Assembly (NCBI RefSeq): GCF_014648995.1
Contig: NZ_BMSE01000030.1
Location: 1 to 64,000 of the forward strand
Length of the DNA: 64,000 bases
Source of the DNA: Streptomyces massasporeus
GTDB taxonomy: Bacteria > Actinomycetota > Actinomycetes > Streptomycetales > Streptomycetaceae
Direction of reading: 5' to 3'
The position numbers and the translations under genes are program-made. This document shows, piece after piece, positions 1 to 8,298 of the stretch. The notes below the pieces were generated by a model, which was not told where the DNA came from, ran no database searches, and saw nothing but the letters and a program-made list of their open reading frames with translations. How positions within the stretch are numbered: position 1 is the stretch's first letter; every line of letters starts with the position of its first letter.

Positions 1-29
1 TAAAGCAGCAGCTCAGAGGCTCGGGAGAG
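1..29. other. Non-coding stub beyond a premature stop
   Basis: On the minus strand these bases follow the stop codon of the FtsX permease. They do not continue the expected C-terminal FtsX transmembrane domain in any frame I could read, and they are less GC-rich than the gene. They could be the edge of an inserted element or a rearrangement junction. Too short to identify. Confidence 0.4.
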
Positions 30-2204
30 TCAAAGGGTGAGCATCATGTCGATGCCGCCCGCCGAGGACTGCGCGTACGCGTCGCGGGTCTGGACCTCCG
101 GGTTGCCGTACGGTGCGGCGGCCTTCTCCACCGCCGCCGTGCCCGCGTCCGTGCTCACACCGTCCGCGAAGGTGACGGCGACGAGGGTGTCGGAGTCCTG
201 GGTGCGGTGCGGGGCCCAGGCGGCGCGGGTGATGACGTAGTCCCCGGCGAGTTCGGACCGGCCGTAGACCGCGCGGACGGTGAAGGTCTCCTTCGTGCCG
301 TCGGTGAAGGTGAGGTGCGCCCTGTCGCCGGTGGTGAGGTGCTGCCGGTCGGCCTCTTTCTCGGTGACGGCGATGCCGTCGGTGCCGAGTCGGCGCAGCG
401 AGCCGTCGACCGTGCCGAGGTCGAAGGTGCGTGCCAGGGCGACCGGGTCGGTGACCGTCAGGGCCCGGCCCTCGCCGTCGACTTCGGCGACGCCGCGGCC
501 GAGTCCGACGGCGGTGTCCACCTCTGGCAGGTCCTGGATCGCCCCGGCCAGTCTCGGGCTGAGTCCGCTGCCGCCCGCGCCGAACGAGGGGGCGCTGACG
601 GCGACATCGCCCGCGAAGGAGCGGGACACGGTCTGGTCCATGGTGGCCTTCAGCGAGGCCCCGAACACCGTGAACAGCGACACGACGGCCACGCCGATCA
701 TGAGGGCACTGGCGGTGGCGGCCGTGCGCTTGGGGCTGCGCAGGGCGTTGCGCCGGGCGAGAGCACCCGTGACGCCGCGCAACCGGGCGAGCGGGCCGCC
801 GAGGACCCGTACGGCGGTGGACGAGGCGACCGGGCCGAGCACCACGAACGCGACCAGGGCCAGCACCGCGCCGGTTCCCGCCAGCCAGATCGACGGGGAC
901 ACGAGGACGCCGGCGAGGGCGCAGGCGAGGGCCAGGGCCACCAGCGCGGTGCCGGCGATCGCACGCGGGCGGGACGCGCCGGAGGTGTCCACGGCCGTCT
1001 CGCGCAGGGCGGCCAGGGGCGCGGTGCGGCCTGCGCGGACGGCGGGCAGCAGGGCGGAGCCCAGGCAGACCACGATCCCGACGGCCAGGGGCAGCGCCAT
1101 CGACAGGCCGGTGACCACCAGGTCGCCCTCGGGGAACGGGAAGCCGATGGCCGGGAACAGCGCCTGGAGCCCCGCCGCGATGCCGATGCCGCCCGCGAGG
1201 CCCGCCAGGGACGCGGTTACGGCCACGACGCCGGCTTCCACCAGGGCGGCGCCGGTGACCTGCCGGCGGGAGGCGCCCAGCGCCCGCAACAGGGCGTTCT
1301 CGCGCGTGCGCTGGGCGACGACGATCGCGAAGGTGTTGTGGATGGAGAAGGTCGCGACCAGCAGGGCGACGCCGGAGAACACCAGCAGGAAGAGCGTGAA
1401 GACGCTCAGGAATTGGCCGGAGATCATCTCGTTGTTCTCCTCGGCCGACTCCTGGCCGGTGATGGCCTCGACGTCCTGCGGCAGCACGGGCGTCAGCCGG
1501 TCGACGAGCTCCCGCTGGGTCACGCCGGGCCCGGCCCGCACCTGGATCGTCGCGGCCTCACCCGGCCGGGCGGTGAGGTACTTCTGCGTGTCGGTCATGG
1601 TCATCCCGGTGAAGGTCACCTGCGCCATGCCGTCCTCGCCGCCGAACGTGGCGAGTCCCACGATCGTCACCCGGACCGGGTCCGGGGTGCGCAGGGTCGT
1701 GGTGTCGCCGATGGTCAGGCCGCCCTTCTCGGCGGCGCCCCGGTTGACGACGACCTCACCGGATTTTTGGGGCGCGCGGCCCTCGGCGAGCCGGTACGGG
1801 TTGAGCTCCGGGTCGGTGATCCAGTTGCCGGCGAGGGTGGGCGGGCCCTGGCCGCCGATCGGCTCGCCGTTCGCGCCGACGAGTTGGCCGGCGCCCTGGA
1901 CGTTGGGCACGGCGGCGGCGACGCCGGGGACCTTCTCGACGGTCCTGACCAGGTCGGTGGCGACCGGCTGCCGTACGCCCTGGCTCTCGCCGGGTGTGGT
2001 GATGGCGTCGGCGCTGCGGACGACGGCGTCCGTGCCGCCGGCCGCGTCGCCGAACATCGAGTCGAAGCTCGCGCGCAGGGTGTCGCCCATGACGAGCGTC
2101 CCGGCCAGGAAGGCCACGCCGAGGAACACGGCGAGGAACGTCCCGGCGAAGCGCCGCCGGTGGGCGCGCAGGGAGGAGGCGCTCAGGCGTACGGAGGCGT
2201 TCAT
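30..2204 (-). CDS. ABC transporter permease, FtsX/MacB type, C-terminally truncated
   Basis: Membrane subunit of an ABC exporter of the MacB/FtsX class, probably moving lipid-like or antimicrobial molecules with the ATPase next door. The start is the ATG overlapping the ATPase stop (ATGA); upstream in-frame sequence is not coding. The 724-residue product has TM1 at about 17-38, a MacB-like periplasmic domain to about 255, an FtsX domain with TMs near 262-285, 310-335 and 360-385, further TMs near 415-460 and 490-520, and a second periplasmic domain. It ends at MLTL, exactly where the second FtsX domain (three more TMs, usually about 110-120 residues) should begin. Relatives are about 840 residues, so this copy is probably broken or interrupted. 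Third gene of a coupled operon with the SHOCT protein and ATPase. Confidence 0.85.
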   Translation of the reverse strand: MNASVRLSASSLRAHRRRFAGTFLAVFLGVAFLAGTLVMGDTLRASFDSMFGDAAGGTDAVVRSADAITTPGESQGVRQPVATDLVRTVEKVPGVAAAVPNVQGAGQLVGANGEPIGGQGPPTLAGNWITDPELNPYRLAEGRAPQKSGEVVVNRGAAEKGGLTIGDTTTLRTPDPVRVTIVGLATFGGEDGMAQVTFTGMTMTDTQKYLTARPGEAATIQVRAGPGVTQRELVDRLTPVLPQDVEAITGQESAEENNEMISGQFLSVFTLFLLVFSGVALLVATFSIHNTFAIVVAQRTRENALLRALGASRRQVTGAALVEAGVVAVTASLAGLAGGIGIAAGLQALFPAIGFPFPEGDLVVTGLSMALPLAVGIVVCLGSALLPAVRAGRTAPLAALRETAVDTSGASRPRAIAGTALVALALACALAGVLVSPSIWLAGTGAVLALVAFVVLGPVASSTAVRVLGGPLARLRGVTGALARRNALRSPKRTAATASALMIGVAVVSLFTVFGASLKATMDQTVSRSFAGDVAVSAPSFGAGGSGLSPRLAGAIQDLPEVDTAVGLGRGVAEVDGEGRALTVTDPVALARTFDLGTVDGSLRRLGTDGIAVTEKEADRQHLTTGDRAHLTFTDGTKETFTVRAVYGRSELAGDYVITRAAWAPHRTQDSDTLVAVTFADGVSTDAGTAAVEKAAAPYGNPEVQTRDAYAQSSAGGIDMMLTL

Positions 2205-2959
2205 GAGGGCACCTCGAAGGCTTTCATCCGGTCCAGGACGCGGTCGGCGGTCGGGGACTCCATGCGGTCGACCAGGCGCCCGTCGGCGAGGAAGACGACC
2301 TCGTCGGCGTGGGCGGCGGCGACGGGGTCGTGGGTGACCATGACGACCGTGCGGGCGGTCTGCCGCACCGCGCGTCCGAGCAGCCCGAGCACCTCGGCGC
2401 CGGAGCGGGAGTCGAGGTTGCCGGTCGGCTCGTCGGCGAAGACGACCTCCGGCCGCCCGGCGAACGCCCGGGCCACGGCGACGCGTTGCTGCTGTCCGCC
2501 GGAGAGTTCGGCGGGCCGGTGGTGGAGCCGGTCGCGCAGTCCGACGACGTCGATCAGCGCGTCGATCCACTCCGGGTCGCCCCGCCCGCCCGCCAGGTCC
2601 AGGGGCAGGGTGATGTTCTCCGCGACGGTGAGCGTGGGCACCAGGTTGTACGCCTGGAACACGAAGCCCACGCGGTCGCGGCGCAGCAGGGTGAGCCGGC
2701 GGTCGTCGAGGCCGCCGAGGTCGGTGTCGCCGATCCGGGCGGCGCCGGAGGTGAGGGTGTCCAGGCCCGCCGCGCAGTGCATCAGGGTGGACTTGCCGGA
2801 GCCCGAGGGGCCCATGATCGCGGTGAAGCGGCCGGCCGGGAAGGTCACGGTCACGCCGTCGAGGGCGCGTACGGCGGTGTCGCCACCGCCGTACACCTTC
2901 ACCGCGTCGACGACCCGGGCGGCCGGCGTCGTGGTCGTCGTGGCGGTCGTCGTGGTCAT
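2201..2959 (-). CDS. ABC transporter ATP-binding protein (MacB/LolD type)
   Basis: Energising subunit for the adjacent FtsX permease. The 252-residue protein has a Walker A motif GPSGSGKST at residues 50-58, a Q-loop region at VFQAYNL, the signature LSGGQQQR near 150 and Walker B VVFADEPTGNLD near 170, all intact. The N-terminus is a run of threonines (MTTTTATTTT). The ATG overlaps the stop of the upstream SHOCT gene, and its own stop overlaps the permease start, so the three genes are translationally coupled. Substrate cannot be told from sequence. Confidence 0.93.
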   Translation of the reverse strand: MTTTTATTTTTPAARVVDAVKVYGGGDTAVRALDGVTVTFPAGRFTAIMGPSGSGKSTLMHCAAGLDTLTSGAARIGDTDLGGLDDRRLTLLRRDRVGFVFQAYNLVPTLTVAENITLPLDLAGGRGDPEWIDALIDVVGLRDRLHHRPAELSGGQQQRVAVARAFAGRPEVVFADEPTGNLDSRSGAEVLGLLGRAVRQTARTVVMVTHDPVAAAHADEVVFLADGRLVDRMESPTADRVLDRMKAFEVPS

Positions 2960-3240
2960 GCCGCGCCTCCCTTGCGGCCGAACTCCTCGTTCAGCACGGA
3001 CAGTCGGCGCCAGTACTCGTCCTCGTCGATCTCGCCGGAGGCGAAGCGGCGGCCGAGTACGGCGAGGGGCGAGTCGCTCTCGACGGTGGGCCGCCCCCAG
3101 GGGCCGCCGCGGCGTCCGCGCCACACCGTGCGGCGCAGCAGCACGATGCCGCCGCCGATCACCAGCGCCCAGATCACCGGGAAGAGCAGGATCCACGGGC
3201 CGGGCCCGCCGCCGTCGCCGAAGTTCGCCAGGGTCTGCAT
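2956..3240 (-). CDS. SHOCT-domain small membrane protein
   Basis: A 94-residue protein with one transmembrane segment (about residues 14-33, WILLFPVIWALVIGGGIVLL) and a C-terminal SHOCT motif (SPLAVLGRRFASGEIDEDEYWRRLSVL), a short helical module often found at protein ends and of unknown biochemical role. It is the first gene of the ABC exporter operon and its stop overlaps the ATPase start. I chose the ATG at MQTLANF, with GAGGAG upstream; the longer frame reaching back to 3450 would run through the promoter region shared with the divergent TetR gene. It may be an accessory or sensing subunit, but that is inference. Confidence 0.75.
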   Translation of the reverse strand: MQTLANFGDGGGPGPWILLFPVIWALVIGGGIVLLRRTVWRGRRGGPWGRPTVESDSPLAVLGRRFASGEIDEDEYWRRLSVLNEEFGRKGGAA

Positions 3241-3390
3241 GTCGTCCAACTCCTCGATCGCTTCGTGTGCGGTGTCGCTTTCGAGCGTCGTCCGGCGAGG
3301 GGCCCCGGTCGTCGTACGGCCAGCGGCACCGTGCGTACCCCACGGGGAGTAGGCGGGCGGGGCTCTTCTGCTCCCCACCCGCTCGACTTC

Positions 3391-3410
3391 TGTAACTACT
3401 GGTATGTACA
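3391..3410. promoter_or_regulatory. Candidate TetR operator
   Basis: The 20-base sequence TGTAACTACTGGTATGTACA is an imperfect palindrome (7 of 10 positions symmetric). It lies in the divergent intergenic region and runs up to the start of the TetR gene. Position and symmetry suggest an autoregulatory operator that may also affect the divergent ABC exporter operon. Inference only. Confidence 0.45.
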
Positions 3411-3418
3411 GTGAGGCC

Positions 3419-3982
3419 ATGAGCACCCCGGAACGGCTGATCGAGTCCACCCGCGAGCTGCTGTGGGAACGCGGCTACACGGGCACCAGCCCGAAGGCGA
3501 TCCTGGAGCGCGCGGACGCCGGGCAGGGCAGCATGTACCACCACTTCAAGGGCAAGCCCGATCTCGCCCTGGCCGCGATCCGGCGGACCGCCGAGGAGAT
3601 GCGTGCTACCGCCGCGGGAGTACTCGACGGCCCGGGCACGCCCTACGAGCGCATCGAGGCGTATCTGCGGCGCGAGCGGGACGTGCTGCGGGGCTGCCCG
3701 GTCGGCCGGCTGACGATGGACCCGGACGTGATCGCGAGCCCCGAGCTGCGCACGCCGGTCGACCAGACGCTCGACTGGCTGCGCGGGCGGATCGCCGGGA
3801 TCGTCGAAGAGGGCAAGGAGCAGGGCCAGTTCGCGCCCGGCCTGGACGCCGGGGAGATCGCGGCGGCGGTCGTCGCGACCGTCCAGGGCGGGTACGTCCT
3901 CGCCCGCGCCTCCGGCTCCCCCGCCGTGTTCGACGCGGGGGTCCGGGGGCTGCTCTCCCTGCTGGCACCCCGGACCTCTTGA
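3419..3982 (+). CDS. TetR family transcriptional regulator
   Basis: A repressor-type DNA-binding protein, 187 residues from the second ATG (an ATG at 3404 would add five residues but lies inside the candidate operator). The N-terminal helix-turn-helix is clear: ERLIESTRELLWERGYTGTSPKAIL followed by GSMYHHFKGKPDLA, a typical TetR recognition helix. The C-terminal ligand domain (about 60-185) resembles the TetR_C regulators of small-molecule and quinone responses. Its stop lies inside the ribosome-binding site of the DUF4865 gene, so it heads an operon with DUF4865 and the phosphotriesterase-like gene and probably controls them. Confidence 0.88.
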   Translation: MSTPERLIESTRELLWERGYTGTSPKAILERADAGQGSMYHHFKGKPDLALAAIRRTAEEMRATAAGVLDGPGTPYERIEAYLRRERDVLRGCPVGRLTMDPDVIASPELRTPVDQTLDWLRGRIAGIVEEGKEQGQFAPGLDAGEIAAAVVATVQGGYVLARASGSPAVFDAGVRGLLSLLAPRTS

Positions 3983-3992
3983 GGAGACCTCC

Positions 3993-4571
3993 ATGCACGC
4001 CCTGCAGTACGAGATCGCCCTGCCCGCCGACTACGACATGGGCGTCATCCGCGACCGCGTCGCCCGCCGGGGGCATCTGCTCGACGACTGGGACGGGCTC
4101 GGCCTCAAGGCCTATCTGATCCGCGAGCGCGGCCTGCGCGGCTCGCCGGTCAACCAGTACGCGCCCTTCTACCTCTGGAACACCGTCGACGGGATGAACT
4201 CCTTCCTGTGGGGCGGCGGGTTCCAAGGAGTCAGTGACGACTTCGGGCGGCCGTCGGCGCGGCAGTGGACGGGGCTCGCGTACGAGGAAGGGGAGGGTTC
4301 GCACCCGCGGTTCGCCCTGAGGCGGCGCCAACCGGTGCCGGACGGCGGGCTGTTGGCCGATGCCGTGGAGGACGCGGTGGGCGAGGCCCGGCGGCTGGCG
4401 GCGCAGGACGGAGCCCTGTGTGCCGCCGCGGCCGTCGACACGAGCCGCTGGGAGCTGGTGCACTTCAGCCTCTGGGAGCAGGACTCTCCCAAGGCCGACG
4501 GCGAGGTGTTCGAGGTGCTGCACCTGTCCGCGCCGGGCCGGGACCGGCTGGCCCGGGGACGCCGGTGGTGA
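3993..4571 (+). CDS. DUF4865 family protein
   Basis: A 192-residue soluble protein matching DUF4865: N-terminal MHALQYEIALPADYDMGVIRDRV and a central QYAPFYLWNTVDGMNSFLWGGGF. Members are actinobacterial and usually lie beside TetR regulators; their function is unknown. The fold is thought to be ferredoxin-like, similar to small monooxygenase or dehydratase-type proteins. The ATG is preceded by a strong GAGGAG that overlaps the TetR stop. Its TGA overlaps the GTG start of the phosphotriesterase-like gene. Confidence 0.8.
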   Translation: MHALQYEIALPADYDMGVIRDRVARRGHLLDDWDGLGLKAYLIRERGLRGSPVNQYAPFYLWNTVDGMNSFLWGGGFQGVSDDFGRPSARQWTGLAYEEGEGSHPRFALRRRQPVPDGGLLADAVEDAVGEARRLAAQDGALCAAAAVDTSRWELVHFSLWEQDSPKADGEVFEVLHLSAPGRDRLARGRRW

Positions 4572-5476
4572 GCGCGGTCCGCACGGTGCTGGGGGACGTG
4601 CCTCCCGCGGACCTGGGCGTGTGCGACGCCCACGACCATCTCTTCTTCGGCAGTCCCCGGCTGCCCGGCCAGGAGCTGCGCAGCGTGGCGGCGGCGCGGG
4701 CGGAGCTGCTCGCGTTCCGGGAGCAGGGTGGTGGGGCCGTCGCCCAGTGGACGCCGTACGGGCTCGGGCGGCGGGCCGCCGATCTGCCGCCGCTGTCCCG
4801 GGAGACGGGCGTTCACGTGGTGGCCGCGACCGGTCTGCACCAGGCCGTGCACTACGACGAGGGCACGCTCGCCGGGCTGCGGAGCCGGCTCGCCGAGGTC
4901 TTCGTCTCCGAACTCACCGTGGGCATCGGGACGTCGGGGGTGCGGGCGGGACTCGTCAAGGTCGCGGGCGGCTTCCACGCGCTCGACGCGCACGCCCGCT
5001 GGACCATGACGGCGGCGGCCGAAGCGCATCACGCCACGGGCGCGACGATCACCGTGCACCTGGAGATGGGCACCGGCGCGCTGGACGTACTGGACCTGCT
5101 GTGCGGGGAGTTGGGGGTGCCGCCGCACCGCGTGGTGCTCGGGCATCTCAACCGCTCCCCCGACCTCGTGGTGCACCGGCAGGCGGCCGAGTCCGGCTGC
5201 TATCTGGCCTTCGACGGGCCGTCCCTCACCCACCACGCCACGGACTGGCGGATGCCGGAGGCCGTACGGGCCCTCGCCGACGCCGGGTTCGGCGACCGGG
5301 TGCTGCTGGGCGCGGACACCACCACGGCCGCCGCCCGCTCGGTGGACGGCGGCCCCGGGATGCCCTACCTGCTGCGCCGGGTGCGGCCCCGGCTCGTACA
5401 CGCCGTGGGCGAGGAACTGGTCGAACGCATCCTCACGGAGAACCCGGGCCGGGCGTTCGGCACCGAGTGGCGCTGA
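4568..5476 (+). CDS. Phosphotriesterase-family metallohydrolase
   Basis: A 302-residue TIM-barrel hydrolase of the PHP/phosphotriesterase-homology group. Metal-site elements appear in the expected order: DAHDHL (HxH) near the N-terminus, a lysine in LVKVAGG (the position carboxylated in family members), histidines in TITVHLEM and VLGHLNRSPD, and an aspartate in LLGADTT. Such enzymes hydrolyse phosphotriesters, lactones or related esters; here the natural substrate is unknown and a lactonase is as likely as a triesterase. The GTG start overlaps the stop of DUF4865 (GTGA), so it is coupled to it and presumably under the upstream TetR protein. Confidence 0.8.
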   Translation: MSAVRTVLGDVPPADLGVCDAHDHLFFGSPRLPGQELRSVAAARAELLAFREQGGGAVAQWTPYGLGRRAADLPPLSRETGVHVVAATGLHQAVHYDEGTLAGLRSRLAEVFVSELTVGIGTSGVRAGLVKVAGGFHALDAHARWTMTAAAEAHHATGATITVHLEMGTGALDVLDLLCGELGVPPHRVVLGHLNRSPDLVVHRQAAESGCYLAFDGPSLTHHATDWRMPEAVRALADAGFGDRVLLGADTTTAAARSVDGGPGMPYLLRRVRPRLVHAVGEELVERILTENPGRAFGTEWR

Positions 5477-5495
5477 CCGGCCTGGTCGACGGGTC

Positions 5496-5918
5496 TCAGC
5501 CGCCGGCCTGGTCGCTGTCCTTCAACGAGCCCCAGCCGTGCCAGCGGTCGACCTCGATCCAGGCGCTGACCCGACGCCGGTCGCGGTCCGGGTACGGCTT
5601 GCCGGTGTAGTGCCGGGCGAGGCGGTCGATGTCGGCCAGGTCCTCGTCGTCGTACATCTCGGTGACGCGGCCGATGAGGGTGACGTGGGTGTACCAGTTG
5701 TCGCCGGCGAGGACGGTGAGGGTGACGCGCGGGTCGCGGCGCAGGTGCTTCAGCCGTACCCGGCCCTCGTCGAGATTGACCAGCACCCGGCCGTCCTTCC
5801 ACACGTACCAGGTGGCGGCGGAGACGGGTGCGCCGTCGGAGCGCAGGGTGGCCATGACGCACGGGTTGGGCCGGCTCAGCAGGTCGTCGGCCTCGGGCGG
5901 CAGCGGCGGCTTGGACAT
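5496..5918 (-). CDS. PPOX-class F420-dependent oxidoreductase
   Basis: A 140-residue split-barrel flavin/F420-binding protein. The N-terminal NPCVMATLRSDGAPVSAATWYVWKDGRVLVNLDEGRVRLKHLRRDPRV pattern is typical of PPOX-class F420 enzymes (FMN-binding split barrel). They reduce diverse substrates, in some cases biliverdin or exogenous compounds. The ATG has an AGGAGG that overlaps the stop of the upstream dehydrogenase, so the two are co-transcribed. Substrate not predictable. Confidence 0.85.
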   Translation of the reverse strand: MSKPPLPPEADDLLSRPNPCVMATLRSDGAPVSAATWYVWKDGRVLVNLDEGRVRLKHLRRDPRVTLTVLAGDNWYTHVTLIGRVTEMYDDEDLADIDRLARHYTGKPYPDRDRRRVSAWIEVDRWHGWGSLKDSDQAGG

Positions 5919-5929
5919 GGGGGAACCTC

Positions 5930-6820
5930 CTAGGAGTCGGTCTTGTCGTCGAAGCTGGCGAAGTAGGCCGCGACCATGTCCTCGTCGGCGTGGCCCTGGG
6001 CGGCGGCACGCTCCATGCGGGCGGCGGCCGCTTCGGCGACGTCCAGGCGGACACCGTGTGCGGTGCCGGCCTCGACGATCAGCCGGGCGTCCTTGGCGGC
6101 GGTGCCCACGGCGAACTGGGGCGGCGTGAGCCTGTTCTCGAGGACGAGCTCGGACTTGGCGCGCAGATAGCCCATGTCGAGCGGGCCACCGGCGACGAGG
6201 TCGAAGAAGCCGCGGGGGTCGACGCCGAGGGCCTCGGACAGGGCGAGGGCCTCGCCTGCGGCGGCCGTGACCGCGAGGACCCAGCTGTTGGCGACGAGCT
6301 TCAGCCGGGTGGCACCGCCCTGCGCCCCGTCCTCGCCGCTCCACACGGTCCGGGCGCCGACGGCGTCGAAGACGGGCGTCACCTTCTCGCGGCCCTCGGT
6401 GGGACCGGCCGCGAGCACAGTCAGCTTCCCGGCCTCGGCCGGCTGGCGGGTGCCCAGGACGGGGGCGTCGTAGAAGACCAGGCCGTGCTCGCGGGCGAAG
6501 GCGGCCAGCTCGGCGACGCCCTCGATGCCCGCGGTGGTGGACTGCACCCAGGCGGTGCCGGGGCGCAGGGCGGGGGCGGCCTCGCGCATCGTGTCCAGCG
6601 CGGCGGGACCGTCGTAGAGGATGGTCAGGACGACATCGGCGTCCTGGACGGCCTGCGCGGGGGTGTCGGCGATCCGCACGCCCTCGGCGGCCAGCGGCTC
6701 GGCCTTGGCCCGGGTGCGGTTCCAGGCGTGGACGGTGTGTCCGGCCCGGGCGAGGTTGCGGGCCATCGCGGCGCCCATGATGCCGGTGCCCAGGACGCTC
6801 ACGGTGAGCTTGTCGGTCAT
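5930..6820 (-). CDS. NAD(P)-dependent oxidoreductase, 3-hydroxyisobutyrate dehydrogenase family
   Basis: A 296-residue beta-hydroxyacid dehydrogenase-type enzyme. The N-terminal Rossmann motif VSVLGTGIMGAAMARNLARAG binds NAD(P), with HAWNRTRAKAEPL after it suggesting NADP preference (NRT). The family catalytic lysine region is present in LKLVANSW. Members reduce beta-hydroxy acids, tartronate semialdehyde, succinic semialdehyde or imines. First gene of a two-gene operon with the PPOX protein. Gene symbol withheld because the substrate is unknown. Confidence 0.88.
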   Translation of the reverse strand: MTDKLTVSVLGTGIMGAAMARNLARAGHTVHAWNRTRAKAEPLAAEGVRIADTPAQAVQDADVVLTILYDGPAALDTMREAAPALRPGTAWVQSTTAGIEGVAELAAFAREHGLVFYDAPVLGTRQPAEAGKLTVLAAGPTEGREKVTPVFDAVGARTVWSGEDGAQGGATRLKLVANSWVLAVTAAAGEALALSEALGVDPRGFFDLVAGGPLDMGYLRAKSELVLENRLTPPQFAVGTAAKDARLIVEAGTAHGVRLDVAEAAAARMERAAAQGHADEDMVAAYFASFDDKTDS

Positions 6821-6962
6821 TGCGTCAACTTCCTCGGTGGTGCGGTGCGGACGGACTGCCTGCGACCCAGCCTGCCCGCTCAGCGGCGCGCCTTCCCGGA
6901 AGCGGCGCGGCCAAGCCTGATACCGGTGGGGTCGGTCTCGCCGGATCAGGGCCCGTGCCCGC

Positions 6963-8210
6963 TCACCCCTGCGCGGTCAGCGCCCCCAACGGGTCGTCCA
7001 GGACCGGCTGCCAGGCCAGTTCCGCCGCGCCGACCAGGCTGTTGTGGTCGAGGGTGCAGGGCAGGATGGGGACGCCGCCGCTCTGGCCCCACAGGCTGCG
7101 GTCGGCCACGACCGCACGCAGCCGGCCGGGGTCGGCGTCGAGGAGAGTGCGGTGCAGCCCGCCGAGGATGATGCGGTCCGGGTTGAGGATGTTGACCAGG
7201 CCGGCGAGGCCCAGGCCGAGGCGGTCGATGAGGGCCTCGGCGGCGGTGCGGACGCCCGGATCGTCGTAGTGGTGGCGGATCAGGTCGATGGACTGCTGGA
7301 GCAGGGACACCTCGGGGCCCGGTTCGCGTCCGGCCTCCGTGAGGAAGGCCAGCGGGTCGGTCTCCACGTCGAGGCAGCCGCGGCTGCCGCAGTGGCAGGG
7401 TCGGCCCTCGGGGTGCACCGTGAGGTGCCCGACCTCCAGCGCGAGGCCCGAACTGCCCCGGTGCAGGCGGCCGTCGAGGACGAGCGCGCCGCCGACGCCG
7501 CGGTGGCCGGTGGCCACGCACAGCAGGTCGCGGGAGCCGCGCCCGGCGCCGTGCCGGTGCTCGGCGAGCGCGGCGAGGTTGACGTCGTTCGCGGCGAACG
7601 CGGGACCGTCGAGACCGGCCGCGCGTACCTGCTCGGCGAAGATGTCCCGGACGGGCGCGCCCGCGGGCCAGGCCAGGTGGAGGGGGTTCAGGGCCAGCCC
7701 CTCGGGTTCGGCGACGGCGGAGGGCACGGCGAGACCCGCGCCCACGCACCGCAGCCCGGTCTCGCGCAGCAGCTCGGCGCCGGCCGTGACGACGGAGGCC
7801 AGCACCTTGGCCGGGTCGGCGTCGACGACCTCGCAGCCGGGCGCGGTGGCGACGATCCGGCCGCCCAGTCCGACCAGCGCCGCCCGGAATCCGTCGGCGT
7901 GCACCTGCGCGGCGAGCGCGACGGGCCCGTCGTCGGCGACGGCCAGCTTGTGGGAGGGCCTGCCCTGCGAACCGGCCGCCGCGCCGGGCCGGGCGTCGAC
8001 CCTGATCAGCCCGAGTGCCTCCAGCTCGGCGGCGACCGCACCGGCCGTCGCCCGTGTCACCCCGAGCTCGGCGGTGAGCACGGCCCGGGTCGGCGCGCGT
8101 CCGGTGTGCACCAGTTCCAGTGCGGGTCCGAGGGCTCCGCGCCCCCGGTCCAGCCGCGCTCTCGAAGTGCTCCCGTTCCCCGCCTGCCGGGGGTCCGCCT
8201 TCCCGCTCAT
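6963..8210 (-). CDS. ROK family transcriptional regulator
   Basis: A 415-residue sugar-responsive regulator. An N-terminal winged helix-turn-helix (about 40-85, including RAVLTAELGVTRATAGAVAAELEALGL) is followed by an ROK sugar-kinase-like domain. The ROK zinc motif is visible as CHCGSRGCLDVE near residue 275. Members such as NagC and XylR bind a sugar or phosphosugar through this domain. No sugar genes sit directly beside it on this strand, so its targets may lie elsewhere. About 88 bp separates it from the AlkB-like gene upstream. Confidence 0.9.
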   Translation of the reverse strand: MSGKADPRQAGNGSTSRARLDRGRGALGPALELVHTGRAPTRAVLTAELGVTRATAGAVAAELEALGLIRVDARPGAAAGSQGRPSHKLAVADDGPVALAAQVHADGFRAALVGLGGRIVATAPGCEVVDADPAKVLASVVTAGAELLRETGLRCVGAGLAVPSAVAEPEGLALNPLHLAWPAGAPVRDIFAEQVRAAGLDGPAFAANDVNLAALAEHRHGAGRGSRDLLCVATGHRGVGGALVLDGRLHRGSSGLALEVGHLTVHPEGRPCHCGSRGCLDVETDPLAFLTEAGREPGPEVSLLQQSIDLIRHHYDDPGVRTAAEALIDRLGLGLAGLVNILNPDRIILGGLHRTLLDADPGRLRAVVADRSLWGQSGGVPILPCTLDHNSLVGAAELAWQPVLDDPLGALTAQG

Positions 8211-8298
8211 GAGGGCGAGTCTCCCATGATCCGCCGGGATGGTGGCCGAGCCTGCCGGCCGGGCGGCGGGGAGCAGCGGCGATGGGTGCGGCCGGGCA

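Noticed and set aside
207..3395. A 1062-codon plus-strand open frame across the ABC exporter genes
   Set aside because: Antisense to three real genes; composition is the Gly/Arg/Ala-rich pattern produced by high-GC shadow frames, with no domain.
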